A DNA stretch of 64,000 bases, from positions 3,750,001 through 3,814,000 of the forward strand of contig NZ_JAMCOS010000001.1 in assembly GCF_028069655.1 (NCBI RefSeq), written 5' to 3'. Below the pieces are notes generated by a model, which ran no database searches, was not told where the DNA came from, and saw nothing but the letters and a program-made list of their open reading frames with translations. The number at the start of each line of letters is the position of its first letter. Positions within the stretch are counted from its first letter, which is position 1. The translations under genes were made by a program, and so were the position numbers. Origin of the DNA: Acidovorax sp. NCPPB 4044. GTDB taxonomy: Bacteria > Pseudomonadota > Gammaproteobacteria > Burkholderiales > Burkholderiaceae_C. Shown here one piece after another: positions 18,081 through 26,995 of this stretch.

Positions 18081-19544
18081 TCAGGGGTGCGCGGAAACGA
18101 ACCTCCGAGTCGCATAGAGGCCCACCGGAGTCCAGTGCTCGGAGGGCGACATCGCGTGCACGAGGGCATCGAACTGCGCTGCGGCATCCAGCGTGCGCAG
18201 CCGGTCCTTGAACGCGACCAGGTCCGGGTCGAGCACGTCTTCCGTGCTTGCCGGCCCGGGGTCTCCACGCCGCGCGCGCTGCAGCGCGCGGAAAGTGGGC
18301 CGGCGGCGGGCTTCATTGGCGGCAGCGGGTTCGAAATACGCCTGGCCGTCGGCGCTGGCCTCCGCGCCGCGGATCCAGTCGTGGATCACCTGCAACTCAT
18401 ACGGGGAGAAGACGCCGAACATCTCGGCGCGCGGCCCCTGCAGCAGGCCCCAGAAGCGGCTCTCGGCCACGGGGCGTCCCGGGCAGATCCAGCCGGCATG
18501 CACGAGCGCCTCCAGAAACGCATCCATGCGCCCGGGTTCCGACAGCCATTCGTTCACGCTGCGCCCTGCCACGCGGCAATAGTCCGAGTGCATGCCCTGG
18601 CCCGCACCGCACTTGCCCTGGAAGATGCGCACCACTTCGGCCGCGATGTCGAAATCGGCGATCACGCGCGCCGTGCCCAGCCCCGCATCGCCCAGCCGCG
18701 CCCCTTCGCGCACGCGGTGCCAGAACGCATCGGCACCGCCATGGCGCGGCAGCAACTGCAGCACGGCATCGCACGCCTGCCGGGCATGGCCCGTGTCGGC
18801 GTTGTCCACGGTCACGTGCAGCGTGAAGTAGTAGGGATCGATGCCGAGTTCGTTGAGTTCGTAGGCCGTGATCAGCAGGTGCAGCGGCAGTTGCTCGTAG
18901 CCCAGGTTGAAGCCGATGACCTCGGGAAGAAAGTCCTCCGCGTTCCAGGCCAGTGCCAGTTGCACGGCGCCCTGCTCGTGCAGCGCGTCCGCCAGCGCCG
19001 GGCCCTGGACCAGCCCGTAGCGGGCCATCAGCTGGCGGTACAGCACCACGTGGTTCTTGTCGGGGGCACCGTCGCCCAGCTCCTCCAGGTAGGTGCGCAC
19101 CAGTTCCTCGAGCCGGGGGTTGCGCGCGTGCCGCAGCAGGCCATAGAGCCAGCTGCCATCCACCAGCTTGGTGGGAGCGACCGCGCGCAGGAAATACAGC
19201 GCATGCGCGCGGTTGGTGAAGTAGCGGCGGCCGGCACCTTCGCGCCGCGCAGTGAGGTATTCCTCGTACTGCGCAGCCACGGCCGCATGGTTGCGGGCCA
19301 TCCAGGTGTGCAGCTCATTCGGGTCCTCGGGCAATGTGGCGGGCGGCAGGTCGCCACGCGCCAGCGTATCGCGCAGCAGGGCCGCGCCACGCTCGCGCGC
19401 CGCTGGGGCCGGGTCCGGCTGGTGCAGCGCGGAATGCAGGGCCTGGAACGGTCCTTCTGAAGGCACCGTCCGCAACGCGGGCACGCCGCTGCGCTGCGCG
19501 TTGGAGTCATCGGACGAATAGGCGGGCTGTGTGGAAGTTCGCAT
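18081..19544 (-). CDS. Iron-containing redox enzyme family protein (haem-oxygenase-like fold)
   Basis: The 487-residue protein has a mostly helical central part with conserved acidic and histidine residues spaced as in diiron/haem-oxygenase-like proteins. Examples are ELNELGIDPYYFTLHVTVDN followed by DTGHARQACDAVL. These suggest an iron-binding helical bundle at ~220-290. The N-terminal ~60 residues and the C-terminal ~100 residues are low in recognisable features. The ATG at 19544 was preferred to a GTG nine bases upstream. The reaction is unknown; relatives oxidise or cleave small substrates using a diiron cofactor. It is transcribed convergently with the RecQ gene. Confidence 0.75.
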   Translation of the reverse strand: MRTSTQPAYSSDDSNAQRSGVPALRTVPSEGPFQALHSALHQPDPAPAARERGAALLRDTLARGDLPPATLPEDPNELHTWMARNHAAVAAQYEEYLTARREGAGRRYFTNRAHALYFLRAVAPTKLVDGSWLYGLLRHARNPRLEELVRTYLEELGDGAPDKNHVVLYRQLMARYGLVQGPALADALHEQGAVQLALAWNAEDFLPEVIGFNLGYEQLPLHLLITAYELNELGIDPYYFTLHVTVDNADTGHARQACDAVLQLLPRHGGADAFWHRVREGARLGDAGLGTARVIADFDIAAEVVRIFQGKCGAGQGMHSDYCRVAGRSVNEWLSEPGRMDAFLEALVHAGWICPGRPVAESRFWGLLQGPRAEMFGVFSPYELQVIHDWIRGAEASADGQAYFEPAAANEARRRPTFRALQRARRGDPGPASTEDVLDPDLVAFKDRLRTLDAAAQFDALVHAMSPSEHWTPVGLYATRRFVSAHP

Positions 19545-19678
19545 GGCTGGCACCGGAAAACAGATGCTTCATGGTCACCGAGCGTCCTCCGCCGCTCCAT
19601 CGGTGGTCCGCCCTGATGCCGGTCGGTCGGCTCCTACGGTCTCATCCGTGGCGCCAGGGCACTGCCGCGCTGCGGTCG

Positions 19679-20767
19679 TCAGGCCGCTGCGCTGCCGCGC
19701 GGAGCCCATCCGCAGGCACCGTTGCCCACGGCCGGGCCGCCGGCGCGCGCGGCCTCGCTCATGCGCGCCGCAGCCGGCAGGACAGCGCCATTCCTGGCCG
19801 CCAGCACTTCGGCCATCACGCTCACCGCGATCTCCGGCGGAGTGCGGCTGCCGATGGCCAGGCCGATCGGTCCACGCAGCCTGGCCAGCGCGGCATCGCC
19901 GATGCCGAAGTGCTCCTGCAGCCGCTGCCGGCGCGCTGCCGTGGTGGCAGCAGAGCCGATCGCCCCCACGTAGAAGGCATCGCTCTGCAAGGCCTCCAGC
20001 AGCGCGAGGTCGTCCAGCTTGGGATCGTGCGTGAGTGCGATGGCGCAGGTGCGTGCGTCCATGCCCATCGCCAGCACGGCATCGTCCGGCATGGCGGTCA
20101 CCAGTTCCACGCCGGGCAGGTGCCAGCCCTTGCGGTGCTCTTCGCGCGGATCGCATACCGTCACCGCGAACCCGCACGGCAACGCCATCGCCGCGAGCGA
20201 CCGCGCCAGCGCGCCGGCACCGATCAGCAGCATCCGGCAGGACGGGCCGAGCCGCTGCGCCACCGCATCGCCGCGGTCCACCAGCGCGGGCGCGGCATCG
20301 GCGGCAGGTTGGCCGTCCGTGGACAGCGTCACCATGCCATCGGCGCAGCGCACGTGCCGCCACACCACCCGGCGCTCCTGCAGCCATTGCACGAGGCGGT
20401 GCAGCGCGTGCGGATCGGGGTCGTATTCGAGCAGCAGTTCCAGCGTGCCGCCGCAGGGCAGGCCGAAGCGGTGGGCCTCTTCGGCATCCATGCCATAGCG
20501 CACGCGCTCGGGCGGCCGCCCCGCCCAGCGGGCGGACTCCTCCAGGCAGCGCCGGAGCAGATCGTCTTCGATGCAGCCCCCGGACACCGAGCCTTCGATG
20601 CAGCCATCGTCCCGCAGCGCCATCCACGATCCCACCGGCCGCGGCGACGATCCCCAGGTGCGCAGCACCGTCGCCAGCACCGCATGGCGCCCTTCGGCGC
20701 GCCAGGCATGCAGCGCCTGCGCCACCTGCAGCTCGGGCGATGCGGAGTGCGCGGCGCCTGCGATCAC
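19679..20767 (-). CDS. XdhC/CoxI-family molybdenum-cofactor chaperone
   Basis: The 362-residue protein has the two-part XdhC architecture. The N-terminal part holds TWGSSPRPVGSWMAL and SVSGGCIEDDLL, including the conserved cysteine. The C-terminal Rossmann-like part contains LLIGAGALARSLA and, later, YVGAIGSAATTAARRQRL. XdhC proteins bind molybdenum cofactor and help mature and insert it into xanthine-dehydrogenase-family enzymes. The start is a GTG at 20767 whose last two bases are shared with the preceding subunit's TGA (GTGA), so it is translationally coupled to the oxidoreductase it presumably serves. The C-terminus ends in a Gly/Ala-rich tail. Confidence 0.9.
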   Translation of the reverse strand: MIAGAAHSASPELQVAQALHAWRAEGRHAVLATVLRTWGSSPRPVGSWMALRDDGCIEGSVSGGCIEDDLLRRCLEESARWAGRPPERVRYGMDAEEAHRFGLPCGGTLELLLEYDPDPHALHRLVQWLQERRVVWRHVRCADGMVTLSTDGQPAADAAPALVDRGDAVAQRLGPSCRMLLIGAGALARSLAAMALPCGFAVTVCDPREEHRKGWHLPGVELVTAMPDDAVLAMGMDARTCAIALTHDPKLDDLALLEALQSDAFYVGAIGSAATTAARRQRLQEHFGIGDAALARLRGPIGLAIGSRTPPEIAVSVMAEVLAARNGAVLPAAARMSEAARAGGPAVGNGACGWAPRGSAAA

Positions 20768-23151
20768 GATGGCTCGCCCATGGCCTGCCGCGCCACCGGT
20801 TCCGGCACGTGCTCCATGGCCAGGTCCGGCGCATCGGGGGCGGGCCGCATGACCTTATCGGGCGTCATGGGGGTGGACCGCACGCGCCGGCCGGTGGCGT
20901 GGAAGATCGCGTTGCACACGGCCGCGGCCACGCCCACGATGCCGATCTCGCCCACGCCCTTGGCACCCAGCCGGCTCACGATGCGGTCGTCCTCCTGCAC
21001 GAAGATCACCTCGATGGGCGGCGTATCGGCATTGGAGGCGATGTGGTACTCGGCATAGTTGTGGTTCATGAAGCGGCCGAGCGCATGGTCGGTCTGCGTT
21101 TCTTCGTGCAGCGCCTGGCTGATGCCCCACACCACGCCGCCCGTGATCTGGCTGTGCGCGGTCTTGGCGCTCAGGATGCGGCCGGCCGCGATGGCGCTCA
21201 CCACGCGGGTCACGCGCACGGTGCCCAGCTCTTCGTCCACCTTCACTTCGCAGAACACGGCCGAGTGCGTGGCGCGCACGTATTTCTTCTGCTTCGGCAC
21301 GTTGGGCAGCAGCAGGTGCCGCACTTCGACCCGGGAGCGGCCCTGGGCGGCCAGGATGTCGGCCAGCGGGGTGCCGCGTTCCTGCGGCGGCGCGCCGCGG
21401 CGTCGCATGCGCCCGTCCACGAACTCCACGTCCCGCAGCAGCGTGCGCTCGAAGCCCGAGCCGCGCGTGCGCCGGGCCAGCGCCCACAGCAGGCGCTGCA
21501 GCTTCTCGCAGGCACCTTCCACGGCCGAGCCCACCGTCGCCACGTGCGACGAGCCCCCTTCGATGGGCGCCATCGGCAGCGTGGAATCGCCCAGGCGGAA
21601 GGTCACGCGTTCCAGCGGCAGGCCCATCGCCTCGGCGGCGATCATCGACATGACGGTGTAGGTGCCCGTGCCGATGTCCGATGCCGCGCTGCTCACTTCC
21701 AGGTGGCCATCGGCGCGCAGCACCGCGCGCACCTTGGCGAACATCTGCATCGCATCCCAGGTACCGGTGGCCATGCCCCAGCCCACGAGTTCGCGGCCTT
21801 CGCGCATGGAGCGCGGCGCCAGCGGCCGGCCGTCCCAGCCGAACCGCGCGGCGCCCAGCCCGTAGCATGCGCGCAACTCCTTGGTGGAGAACGGCAGATC
21901 CTGCGAGGCATCGCGCTCGGCGTAGTTCTTGAGCCGGAGCGCGAGCGGGTCCATGCGCAGCGCATGGGCCAGCTCGTCCATGGCCACCTCCAGCGCGTGC
22001 ACGCCGTGCGCCGCGCCGGGCGCGCGCATGTCCATGGGGGTGTACTGGTCGAGCGGCACCAGGCGGTAGCCCAGCCGCACGTTGTCGCAGCGGTAGAGTT
22101 GGCCCGACCAGTTCACCACCACTTCGACGTAATCCTCCATGCGCGAGGTCTCGGCGACGGCCTCGTGCACCACGGCGCGCAGCGTGCCGTCACGCTCGGC
22201 CGCGAGCTTCACGCGCTGCCAGGTCTCGGGCCGGTGGCCGAAGGTGAACATCTGCTGGCGCGTGAGCACCACGCGCACCGAACGCTGCAGGTGCAGCGCG
22301 GCCATCACCGCGAGCACCAGCTGGTACTGCGGCCGCAGGCCCGATCCGAACGCGCCGCCCACGAAGGGGTTGCGCACCGTGACCTCGTCCTCGGCCAGCC
22401 CGAACACGCGCGAGACCAGCCAGCGGCTGTTCTGGGGGCTCTGCGTCTTGTCGTAGATGGTGAGGTGCCCGTCGGCGCCGCGCAGCACGGTGGAGGCGTG
22501 CATCTCCATCGGGTTGTGGTGTTCCACGCCGCTGTAGTACTCGGCCTCGATCTTCACCGGGGCGCGTGCGAAAGCGGCATCGGCGTCGCCGCGCGGTTTC
22601 GGGGGCGGAGAGAAACCGGCCTTGAGCCGGCTGGGCTCGCGCGCACGGCCGAGGTGGCGCAACAGGTGCGTCTCGTGCCGCTCCACCTCGTAGTCGATCT
22701 CCACCAGGGAGGCCGCGCAGCGCGCCGCCTCGAAGGTGCAGGCCACCACCAGCGCCACCGGCTGCCCGCTGTAGCGCACCACACCGTCCAGCAACGGCTT
22801 GAAGGGCGATCCTCCGGGGGCCGTCATGTCCTTGTAGAACAGGTCCATGGAGCGGACCTGGGGGCGGTTGTCGTGCGTGATGATGTCCAGCACGCCCGGC
22901 ACCGCGCGGGCCCGCTCCAGCTTCATGCGCAGGATGCGTCCCTTGGCGATGCTGCTGTTGACCACCACGCCGTAGGCCAGGTCGTCGGCCGTGTGCTCGG
23001 CCGCATAGCGCGCCTGTCCGGTCACCTTGAGGCGCCCGTCCACGCGCGAGACGGGCATGCCCAGCTTGACCGGGCCGGTGCCCGGTTCCGCGCGGGGCTG
23101 CTGGCCCTCCGGGGCCCGGTCCGCCACCTCGTTCGGTATCGATGCGTTCAT
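20764..23151 (-). CDS. paoC: Aldehyde oxidoreductase, molybdopterin-binding large subunit (PaoC type)
   Basis: A 795-residue molybdenum hydroxylase large subunit. The sequence resembles PaoC/YagR more than xanthine dehydrogenase proper: the active-site glutamate lies in GAKGVGEIGIVG close to the C-terminus, and FVGGAFGSGL and RAPGAAHGVHALE contribute to cofactor binding. In E. coli PaoABC is a periplasmic enzyme that oxidises aromatic aldehydes. Here the order is A-B-C-xdhC with 4-bp overlaps throughout. No signal peptide is evident on this subunit, as expected if the complex is exported through its small subunit or stays cytoplasmic. The true substrate is unproven. Confidence 0.9.
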   Translation of the reverse strand: MNASIPNEVADRAPEGQQPRAEPGTGPVKLGMPVSRVDGRLKVTGQARYAAEHTADDLAYGVVVNSSIAKGRILRMKLERARAVPGVLDIITHDNRPQVRSMDLFYKDMTAPGGSPFKPLLDGVVRYSGQPVALVVACTFEAARCAASLVEIDYEVERHETHLLRHLGRAREPSRLKAGFSPPPKPRGDADAAFARAPVKIEAEYYSGVEHHNPMEMHASTVLRGADGHLTIYDKTQSPQNSRWLVSRVFGLAEDEVTVRNPFVGGAFGSGLRPQYQLVLAVMAALHLQRSVRVVLTRQQMFTFGHRPETWQRVKLAAERDGTLRAVVHEAVAETSRMEDYVEVVVNWSGQLYRCDNVRLGYRLVPLDQYTPMDMRAPGAAHGVHALEVAMDELAHALRMDPLALRLKNYAERDASQDLPFSTKELRACYGLGAARFGWDGRPLAPRSMREGRELVGWGMATGTWDAMQMFAKVRAVLRADGHLEVSSAASDIGTGTYTVMSMIAAEAMGLPLERVTFRLGDSTLPMAPIEGGSSHVATVGSAVEGACEKLQRLLWALARRTRGSGFERTLLRDVEFVDGRMRRRGAPPQERGTPLADILAAQGRSRVEVRHLLLPNVPKQKKYVRATHSAVFCEVKVDEELGTVRVTRVVSAIAAGRILSAKTAHSQITGGVVWGISQALHEETQTDHALGRFMNHNYAEYHIASNADTPPIEVIFVQEDDRIVSRLGAKGVGEIGIVGVAAAVCNAIFHATGRRVRSTPMTPDKVMRPAPDAPDLAMEHVPEPVARQAMGEPS

Positions 23152-24233
23152 GGCTCAATGTCCTGTACATGGCCGGCGCCCAGTTCGCCGGTCTGGGTGA
23201 GTTCTCCGTCGCGCGCCATCTCCAGCGCACGCACGATGGCCCGCCGGGCCAGTTCGATCTTGAAGCGGTTGTCGCCCGGGCCGCCCGGTGCGCCGTGGCC
23301 GCGGGCTCCCTGCAGGAGCCGCTGCGCAGCCTCTCCGAAGGCCTGGGCCGTGGCCTCGCGGCCCGCGAGCAGCGACTCGGCCGCCGGGTCGCGCCACGGC
23401 TTGTGGGCCACGCCGCCCACGGCAATGCGCGCCGTGCGGATGCGGCCCGCTTCGTCCAGGTCCAGCGCGGCTGCCACCGACACCAGCGCGAACGCATACG
23501 AGGCACGGTCGCGCAGCTTGAGGTAGGCGCTGTGCCGCGCGAAGTCCTGCGCGGGCAGTTCGATGTGCATGATGAGCTCGTCGCAGGCCAGCGTGGTGTC
23601 GCGGTCGGGCTCGCCGCCGGGCAGGCGGTGCAGGTCGGCGAATGCGATGTCCCGCTCCCCGACCGGCGAGCGCACGTGCACCACGGCCTCCAGCGCCGCC
23701 AGCGCCACGCACATGTCGGACGGGTGCGTGGCGATGCAGTGGTCGCTCGTGCCCAGGATGGCGAGCTGCCGCGCCAGCCCGTCGCGCGCCGGGCAGCCGG
23801 TCCCGGGCTCGCGCTTGTTGCAGGGCACGGCCACGTCGTAGAAGTAATGGCAGCGCGTGCGCTGCAGCAGGTTGCCGCCATTGGTGGCCATGTTGCGGAT
23901 CTGCGGCGAGGCCCCGGCCAGGATGGCCGCCGCCAGCATCGGGTAGCGCTCCAGCACCAGCGGGTGCTTCGCCGTGGCGGCATTGCGCGCGGTGGCGCCC
24001 AGGCGCATGCCGCCGCCCTCGATGGCCTCGATGCCGGCCAGCGGCAACCGGCCCACGTCGACCACGCGGCGCGGCCGCATCACGCTTTCCTTCATCAGGT
24101 CGATGAGGTTGGTGCCGCCCGCGATGAACTTGGCGGGCAGCGTGCGCTCGCTCGGGTGGTGCAGCGGCGACTGCGGCATCGCCGCGATGGCTTCCTCGGC
24201 ATCGCGGGCCGGAAGGTAGTCGAAGCCCCTCAT
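23148..24233 (-). CDS. paoB: Aldehyde oxidoreductase, FAD-binding subunit (PaoB type)
   Basis: The 361-residue subunit has the FAD-binding motifs FIAGGTNLIDLMK and ASPQIRNMATNGGNLLQRTR. The cysteine-containing insertion from CHYFYD to CNKREPGTGCPA matches the extra [4Fe-4S] site known in PaoB but missing from ordinary FAD subunits. This supports the PaoABC assignment. The CO-dehydrogenase flavoprotein C-terminal domain follows from ~residue 225. Start and stop both overlap the neighbouring subunit genes by 4 bp. It passes electrons between the iron-sulphur small subunit and the final acceptor. Confidence 0.9.
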   Translation of the reverse strand: MRGFDYLPARDAEEAIAAMPQSPLHHPSERTLPAKFIAGGTNLIDLMKESVMRPRRVVDVGRLPLAGIEAIEGGGMRLGATARNAATAKHPLVLERYPMLAAAILAGASPQIRNMATNGGNLLQRTRCHYFYDVAVPCNKREPGTGCPARDGLARQLAILGTSDHCIATHPSDMCVALAALEAVVHVRSPVGERDIAFADLHRLPGGEPDRDTTLACDELIMHIELPAQDFARHSAYLKLRDRASYAFALVSVAAALDLDEAGRIRTARIAVGGVAHKPWRDPAAESLLAGREATAQAFGEAAQRLLQGARGHGAPGGPGDNRFKIELARRAIVRALEMARDGELTQTGELGAGHVQDIEP

Positions 24234-24856
24234 GCGCGCTTCTCCCCGGCCGGCGCCGGCGGCACCGCACCCTGCGTGCCGCGACCGGCGGGCGGTTGCG
24301 GGCCCCGCAGCGGCACGCCGGCCACCTCGGCCACGGCCTGCACGATCTGCGGGTAGGCCCCGCAGCGGCAGAGGTTGCCGCTCATGCGCTCGCGGATGTC
24401 GTCGGCCGTGCGCACGCCGCCTTCGTTCAGCAGGCCCGCCGCGGAGCACAGCTGGCCCGGCGTGCAATAGCCGCACTGGAAGGCGTCGTGGTCGATGAAG
24501 GCCTGCTGCAGGGGGTGCAGCGCGCCGCCCTCCGCGGCGCCGCTGCCGCACAGCGCGGGCAGCCCTTCCACCGTGGTGATGTGCGCGCCGTCGTGCATGA
24601 CGGCGAGCGTGAGGCAGGCATTGATGCGCTGCCCGTCCACGAGCACGGTGCAGGCGCCGCACTGCCCGTGGTCGCAGCCTTTCTTGGTGCCCGTCAGGCC
24701 GAGCAGTTCACGCAGCATGTCGAGCAGCGTCACCCAGCTGGGCAGGTCGAGGTGCTGTGCCGTGCCATTCACGTGCAGTTGCACGGCATGGGTCGACACG
24801 GCGGATTCGGCCGGCCCGCTGGCGCGGGCGACCGACGTGGGGTGGCTGGATTGCAT
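24230..24856 (-). CDS. paoA: Aldehyde oxidoreductase, [2Fe-2S] subunit (PaoA type)
   Basis: The 208-residue small subunit carries both [2Fe-2S] sites of the family: a plant-ferredoxin-like set in GCDHGQCGACTVLVDG and the all-helical set in QCGYCTPGQLC and NLCRCGAY. The start at 24856 was chosen because GAAGGAAG lies at ribosome-binding distance upstream; a longer reading frame exists but has no such signal. No twin-arginine leader of the E. coli PaoA kind is visible with this start, so export is doubtful. It is the promoter-proximal gene of the A-B-C-xdhC operon, divergent from the cytidylyltransferase-like gene. Confidence 0.9.
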   Translation of the reverse strand: MQSSHPTSVARASGPAESAVSTHAVQLHVNGTAQHLDLPSWVTLLDMLRELLGLTGTKKGCDHGQCGACTVLVDGQRINACLTLAVMHDGAHITTVEGLPALCGSGAAEGGALHPLQQAFIDHDAFQCGYCTPGQLCSAAGLLNEGGVRTADDIRERMSGNLCRCGAYPQIVQAVAEVAGVPLRGPQPPAGRGTQGAVPPAPAGEKRA

Positions 24857-24999
24857 CTGGCTTCCTTCACGGCCGGGAGAACGGCAAAGTGTCTGCCGCA
24901 TGCCCTGCGAAGGCTGTAGGAAGACCGCGCGCACACGGCCGACTTCGCCACAAGGCCATTGACGTCACCGCCGCGCCCAGGCCCGCGTATGCTGCTTCG

Positions 25000-25608
25000 A
25001 TGCCTCTCCTGCCCGCTCCGTCCCCGCAGCCCTGCGTGGCCGGCATCGTTCTCGCCGCGGGTGCGGCCACGCGCTTCGGCAGCGACAAGCGGCAGGCGGT
25101 GGCGGTCGATGGCGAGCCCATGCTGGCCACCGTGGCACAGCGTTTCGGCCAGGTGTTCGGGCGGGTGGCCTTGGTGCTGCCGCCGGACGATGCGTTCGGG
25201 CAGGCCCTGTGCGCGCGCCTGGGCATCGCGGCGGTGGTGAATGCGCGTTGCCATGAAGGCCAGGGCACGTCGCTGGCCGCCGCCATGCAATGGGCACTCG
25301 CGCAGCAGGACATCGGCGCGGTGGTGGTCGGGCTGGCCGACATGCCCTGGGTGCGCACCGACACGCTGCTGGCGCTGCGCACCGCGCTCGCGCACAGCGC
25401 CGAACCCGCGCTGCCGGTGTTCGGCGGCCGCGCAGGCAATCCGCGCGGCCTTCCGCGCCACTGCTTCGCCGCGCTCGCACAGGCCACCGGCGCCCACGCC
25501 GCAGCGCAGCGCGTGGATTGGAGCCGGGCACGCACCGTCGCGGTGGACGATCCCGGCGTGCTGCGCGATGTGGATACGCCGGCCGATCTGCCCATCGCCC
25601 CGCTCTGA
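25000..25608 (+). CDS. MobA/MocA-like nucleotidyltransferase for molybdenum cofactor
   Basis: A 202-residue protein with the nucleotidyltransferase fold. The N-terminal nucleotide-binding motif is AGIVLAAGAATRFGSDKR, and the metal-binding aspartate is in VGLADMPWVRTDTL. The family attaches CMP or GMP to molybdopterin. Because PaoABC-type and xanthine-dehydrogenase-type enzymes use the cytosine dinucleotide or sulphurated forms, a MocA-like CMP-transferase role in supplying the divergent paoABC-xdhC operon is the likely job. The intergenic region between the two divergent transcripts is 143 bp. Confidence 0.85.
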   Translation: MPLLPAPSPQPCVAGIVLAAGAATRFGSDKRQAVAVDGEPMLATVAQRFGQVFGRVALVLPPDDAFGQALCARLGIAAVVNARCHEGQGTSLAAAMQWALAQQDIGAVVVGLADMPWVRTDTLLALRTALAHSAEPALPVFGGRAGNPRGLPRHCFAALAQATGAHAAAQRVDWSRARTVAVDDPGVLRDVDTPADLPIAPL

Positions 25609-25647
25609 CAGGCCCACGGCCGAACCCGTCGACAAGGTGTTGGTGTT

Positions 25648-25703
25648 TGCTATTAAATATATAGCAAACTATTGAATGAATACGGCGGCATGGAGGTGAT
25701 TTC
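25648..25703 (+). repeat. Dispersed repeat, fourth copy of the cassette-boundary repeat
   Basis: This intergenic stretch contains GCAAACTATTGAATG followed after six bases by CGGCGGCATGGAGG. The same two blocks in the same order and nearly the same spacing recur (on the opposite strand) at 41.6, 44.0 and 46.6 kb in the toxin-like locus. Its left part is an inverted repeat, GTTTGCTAT (25645-25653) and ATAGCAAAC (25661-25669). It is AT-rich against GC-rich neighbours, which suggests a small interspersed element that occurs elsewhere in the genome. Confidence 0.65.
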
Positions 25704-25716
25704 ACTCCATGCCGCC
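25684..25716. terminator. Hairpin between convergent genes
   Basis: A 12-bp perfect inverted repeat (GGCGGCATGGAG at 25684-25695, complement at 25705-25716) with a 9-nt loop lies between the convergent mocA-like and nitroreductase genes. There is no clear T run on either side, so termination is only inferred from position. It overlaps the dispersed repeat. Confidence 0.45.
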
Positions 25717-25736
25717 ACCTGCACCGCCCTGGCGGG

Positions 25737-26372
25737 TCAGCGCACTTCGGAGACGAACTGCTCGCGCGGGCGGCGCACTTTCTTGAGGTTCACGAGCCAG
25801 TCTTCCTCGGGCTGGCGGTACCCCAGCGGCAGCAGCGTCACGCTGCGCAGGCCCCGCGCGCGCAGGCCCAGGATCTCGTCCACCGCCTCGGGCTGGAAGC
25901 CCTCCATCGGCGTGCTGTCCACCGCTTCGTCGGCGGCGGCGATGAGCGCGGCGCCGAAGCCGATGTAGGCCTGCCGCGCCGCATGCTGGAAGTTCACTTC
26001 CGCGCCCCGCTGCGGGTACGAGCCGAGCAGCATGTTGCGGTAGTTCTCCCAGCCTTCGTTGCGGAAGCCGCGCACCTCGTTGGTGTAGTCGAACATCTGG
26101 TTGATGCGCTCGGGCGTGTAGTCGTCCCAGGCGGCGAACACCAGCAGGTGCGAGCCGTCGGTCACCTGGGCCTGGTTCCAGGCCACTTCGCGGATGCGGG
26201 CCCGCACGTCGGGGCTGGTGACCACGATGATTTCGTAGGGCTGCAATCCGCTGGAGGTCGGCGCGAGCCGGGCCGCCTCCAGGATGCGGTCCACCTTGTC
26301 CTGCGGCACGGCGCGGGCGGGGTCCATCTTCTTCGTGGCATAGCGCCACTGCAGTACGTCGAGCAATTCCAT
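25737..26372 (-). CDS. Nitroreductase family NAD(P)H-dependent oxidoreductase (NfsB-like)
   Basis: This 211-residue flavoprotein belongs to the FMN-dependent nitroreductase fold. The N-terminal FMN-phosphate site reads WRYATKKMDP and the helix with RLAPTSSGLQPYEIIVV matches the family. A later AYIGFGAALIAAA stretch and the GLRSVTLLPLGY segment complete the pattern. Such enzymes reduce nitroaromatics, quinones or dihydropteridines. The ATG at 26372 gives the usual family length. It is a monocistronic minus-strand gene, 156 bp downstream of the next minus-strand gene. Confidence 0.88.
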   Translation of the reverse strand: MELLDVLQWRYATKKMDPARAVPQDKVDRILEAARLAPTSSGLQPYEIIVVTSPDVRARIREVAWNQAQVTDGSHLLVFAAWDDYTPERINQMFDYTNEVRGFRNEGWENYRNMLLGSYPQRGAEVNFQHAARQAYIGFGAALIAAADEAVDSTPMEGFQPEAVDEILGLRARGLRSVTLLPLGYRQPEEDWLVNLKKVRRPREQFVSEVR

Positions 26373-26528
26373 GGTGTCGGTTCCTGTATGTTGAGCGTTG
26401 GTGGAATCAGGAACGGCCGAGTCTAGGATCCGCCGAGACACCGCGCTCACACGGGGAATTGCGCGCCGTGGTATGGCGGGCCATACCGCCCCTTCCGGCG
26501 GCCGTGGGCGGGCCGCCATGCCGCCGCG

Positions 26529-26966
26529 TCAGCCGAACAGGCCGCCTTCGTCCAGCAGCGCGAACGCGATCTCCGGGCGCCGCTCCATGCCGCGCCGGAT
26601 GGCGGCCGCGATCGCCTGGCGCGTCTTGCGGCACAGGCCGCGCTGCTCGTGCACCAGGATGGCGATGCCGCGCAGCGTGCGCACCTCGCTCGCCCCCTGC
26701 GCGATGGCGATCCGGATGCCGAGCTGCTGCTCCATGCGGCCCTCCAGGCGGCGCAGGTCCGCCAGACTCTCGATGTTCTCCAGGCGCTGCACGAGGCGCT
26801 TCTCTTCCTCGCGCGAGAGCAGCAGCACGCGCCGGTCCGCGTCCGGCGCCTGCAGCATGGCCTGCAGGTCGCAGGTGCAGGCGCCCGGCGGGCACTCGGT
26901 GCGGACCGGGACCGGGAAGGCGAGGGAAGAGGACGGGGGGGCGCCGGCGGACATCGTGGAGCGCAT
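26529..26966 (-). CDS. Hypothetical protein with CPPGACTC motif
   Basis: A 145-residue soluble protein that I do not recognise. Near the N-terminus it has a four-residue-spaced cysteine cluster (CPPGACTC), possibly metal-binding or redox-active. The rest is predicted mostly helical and charged, with a coiled-coil-like section (LVQRLENIESLADLRRLEGRMEQQLG). An ATG at 26954 is an alternative start. It lies 29 bp downstream of the NUDIX regulator on the same strand and is probably in the same transcript, so a link to nucleotide or NAD metabolism is possible but unproven. Confidence 0.6.
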   Translation of the reverse strand: MRSTMSAGAPPSSSLAFPVPVRTECPPGACTCDLQAMLQAPDADRRVLLLSREEEKRLVQRLENIESLADLRRLEGRMEQQLGIRIAIAQGASEVRTLRGIAILVHEQRGLCRKTRQAIAAAIRRGMERRPEIAFALLDEGGLFG

Positions 26967-26995
26967 TCTAGAAACGGCGCCGGCGGCGCGCCGGC

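Noticed and set aside
20035..23526. Long plus-strand frame across the aldehyde oxidoreductase genes
   Set aside because: Antisense shadow; composition typical of complementary strand translation and no recognisable fold.
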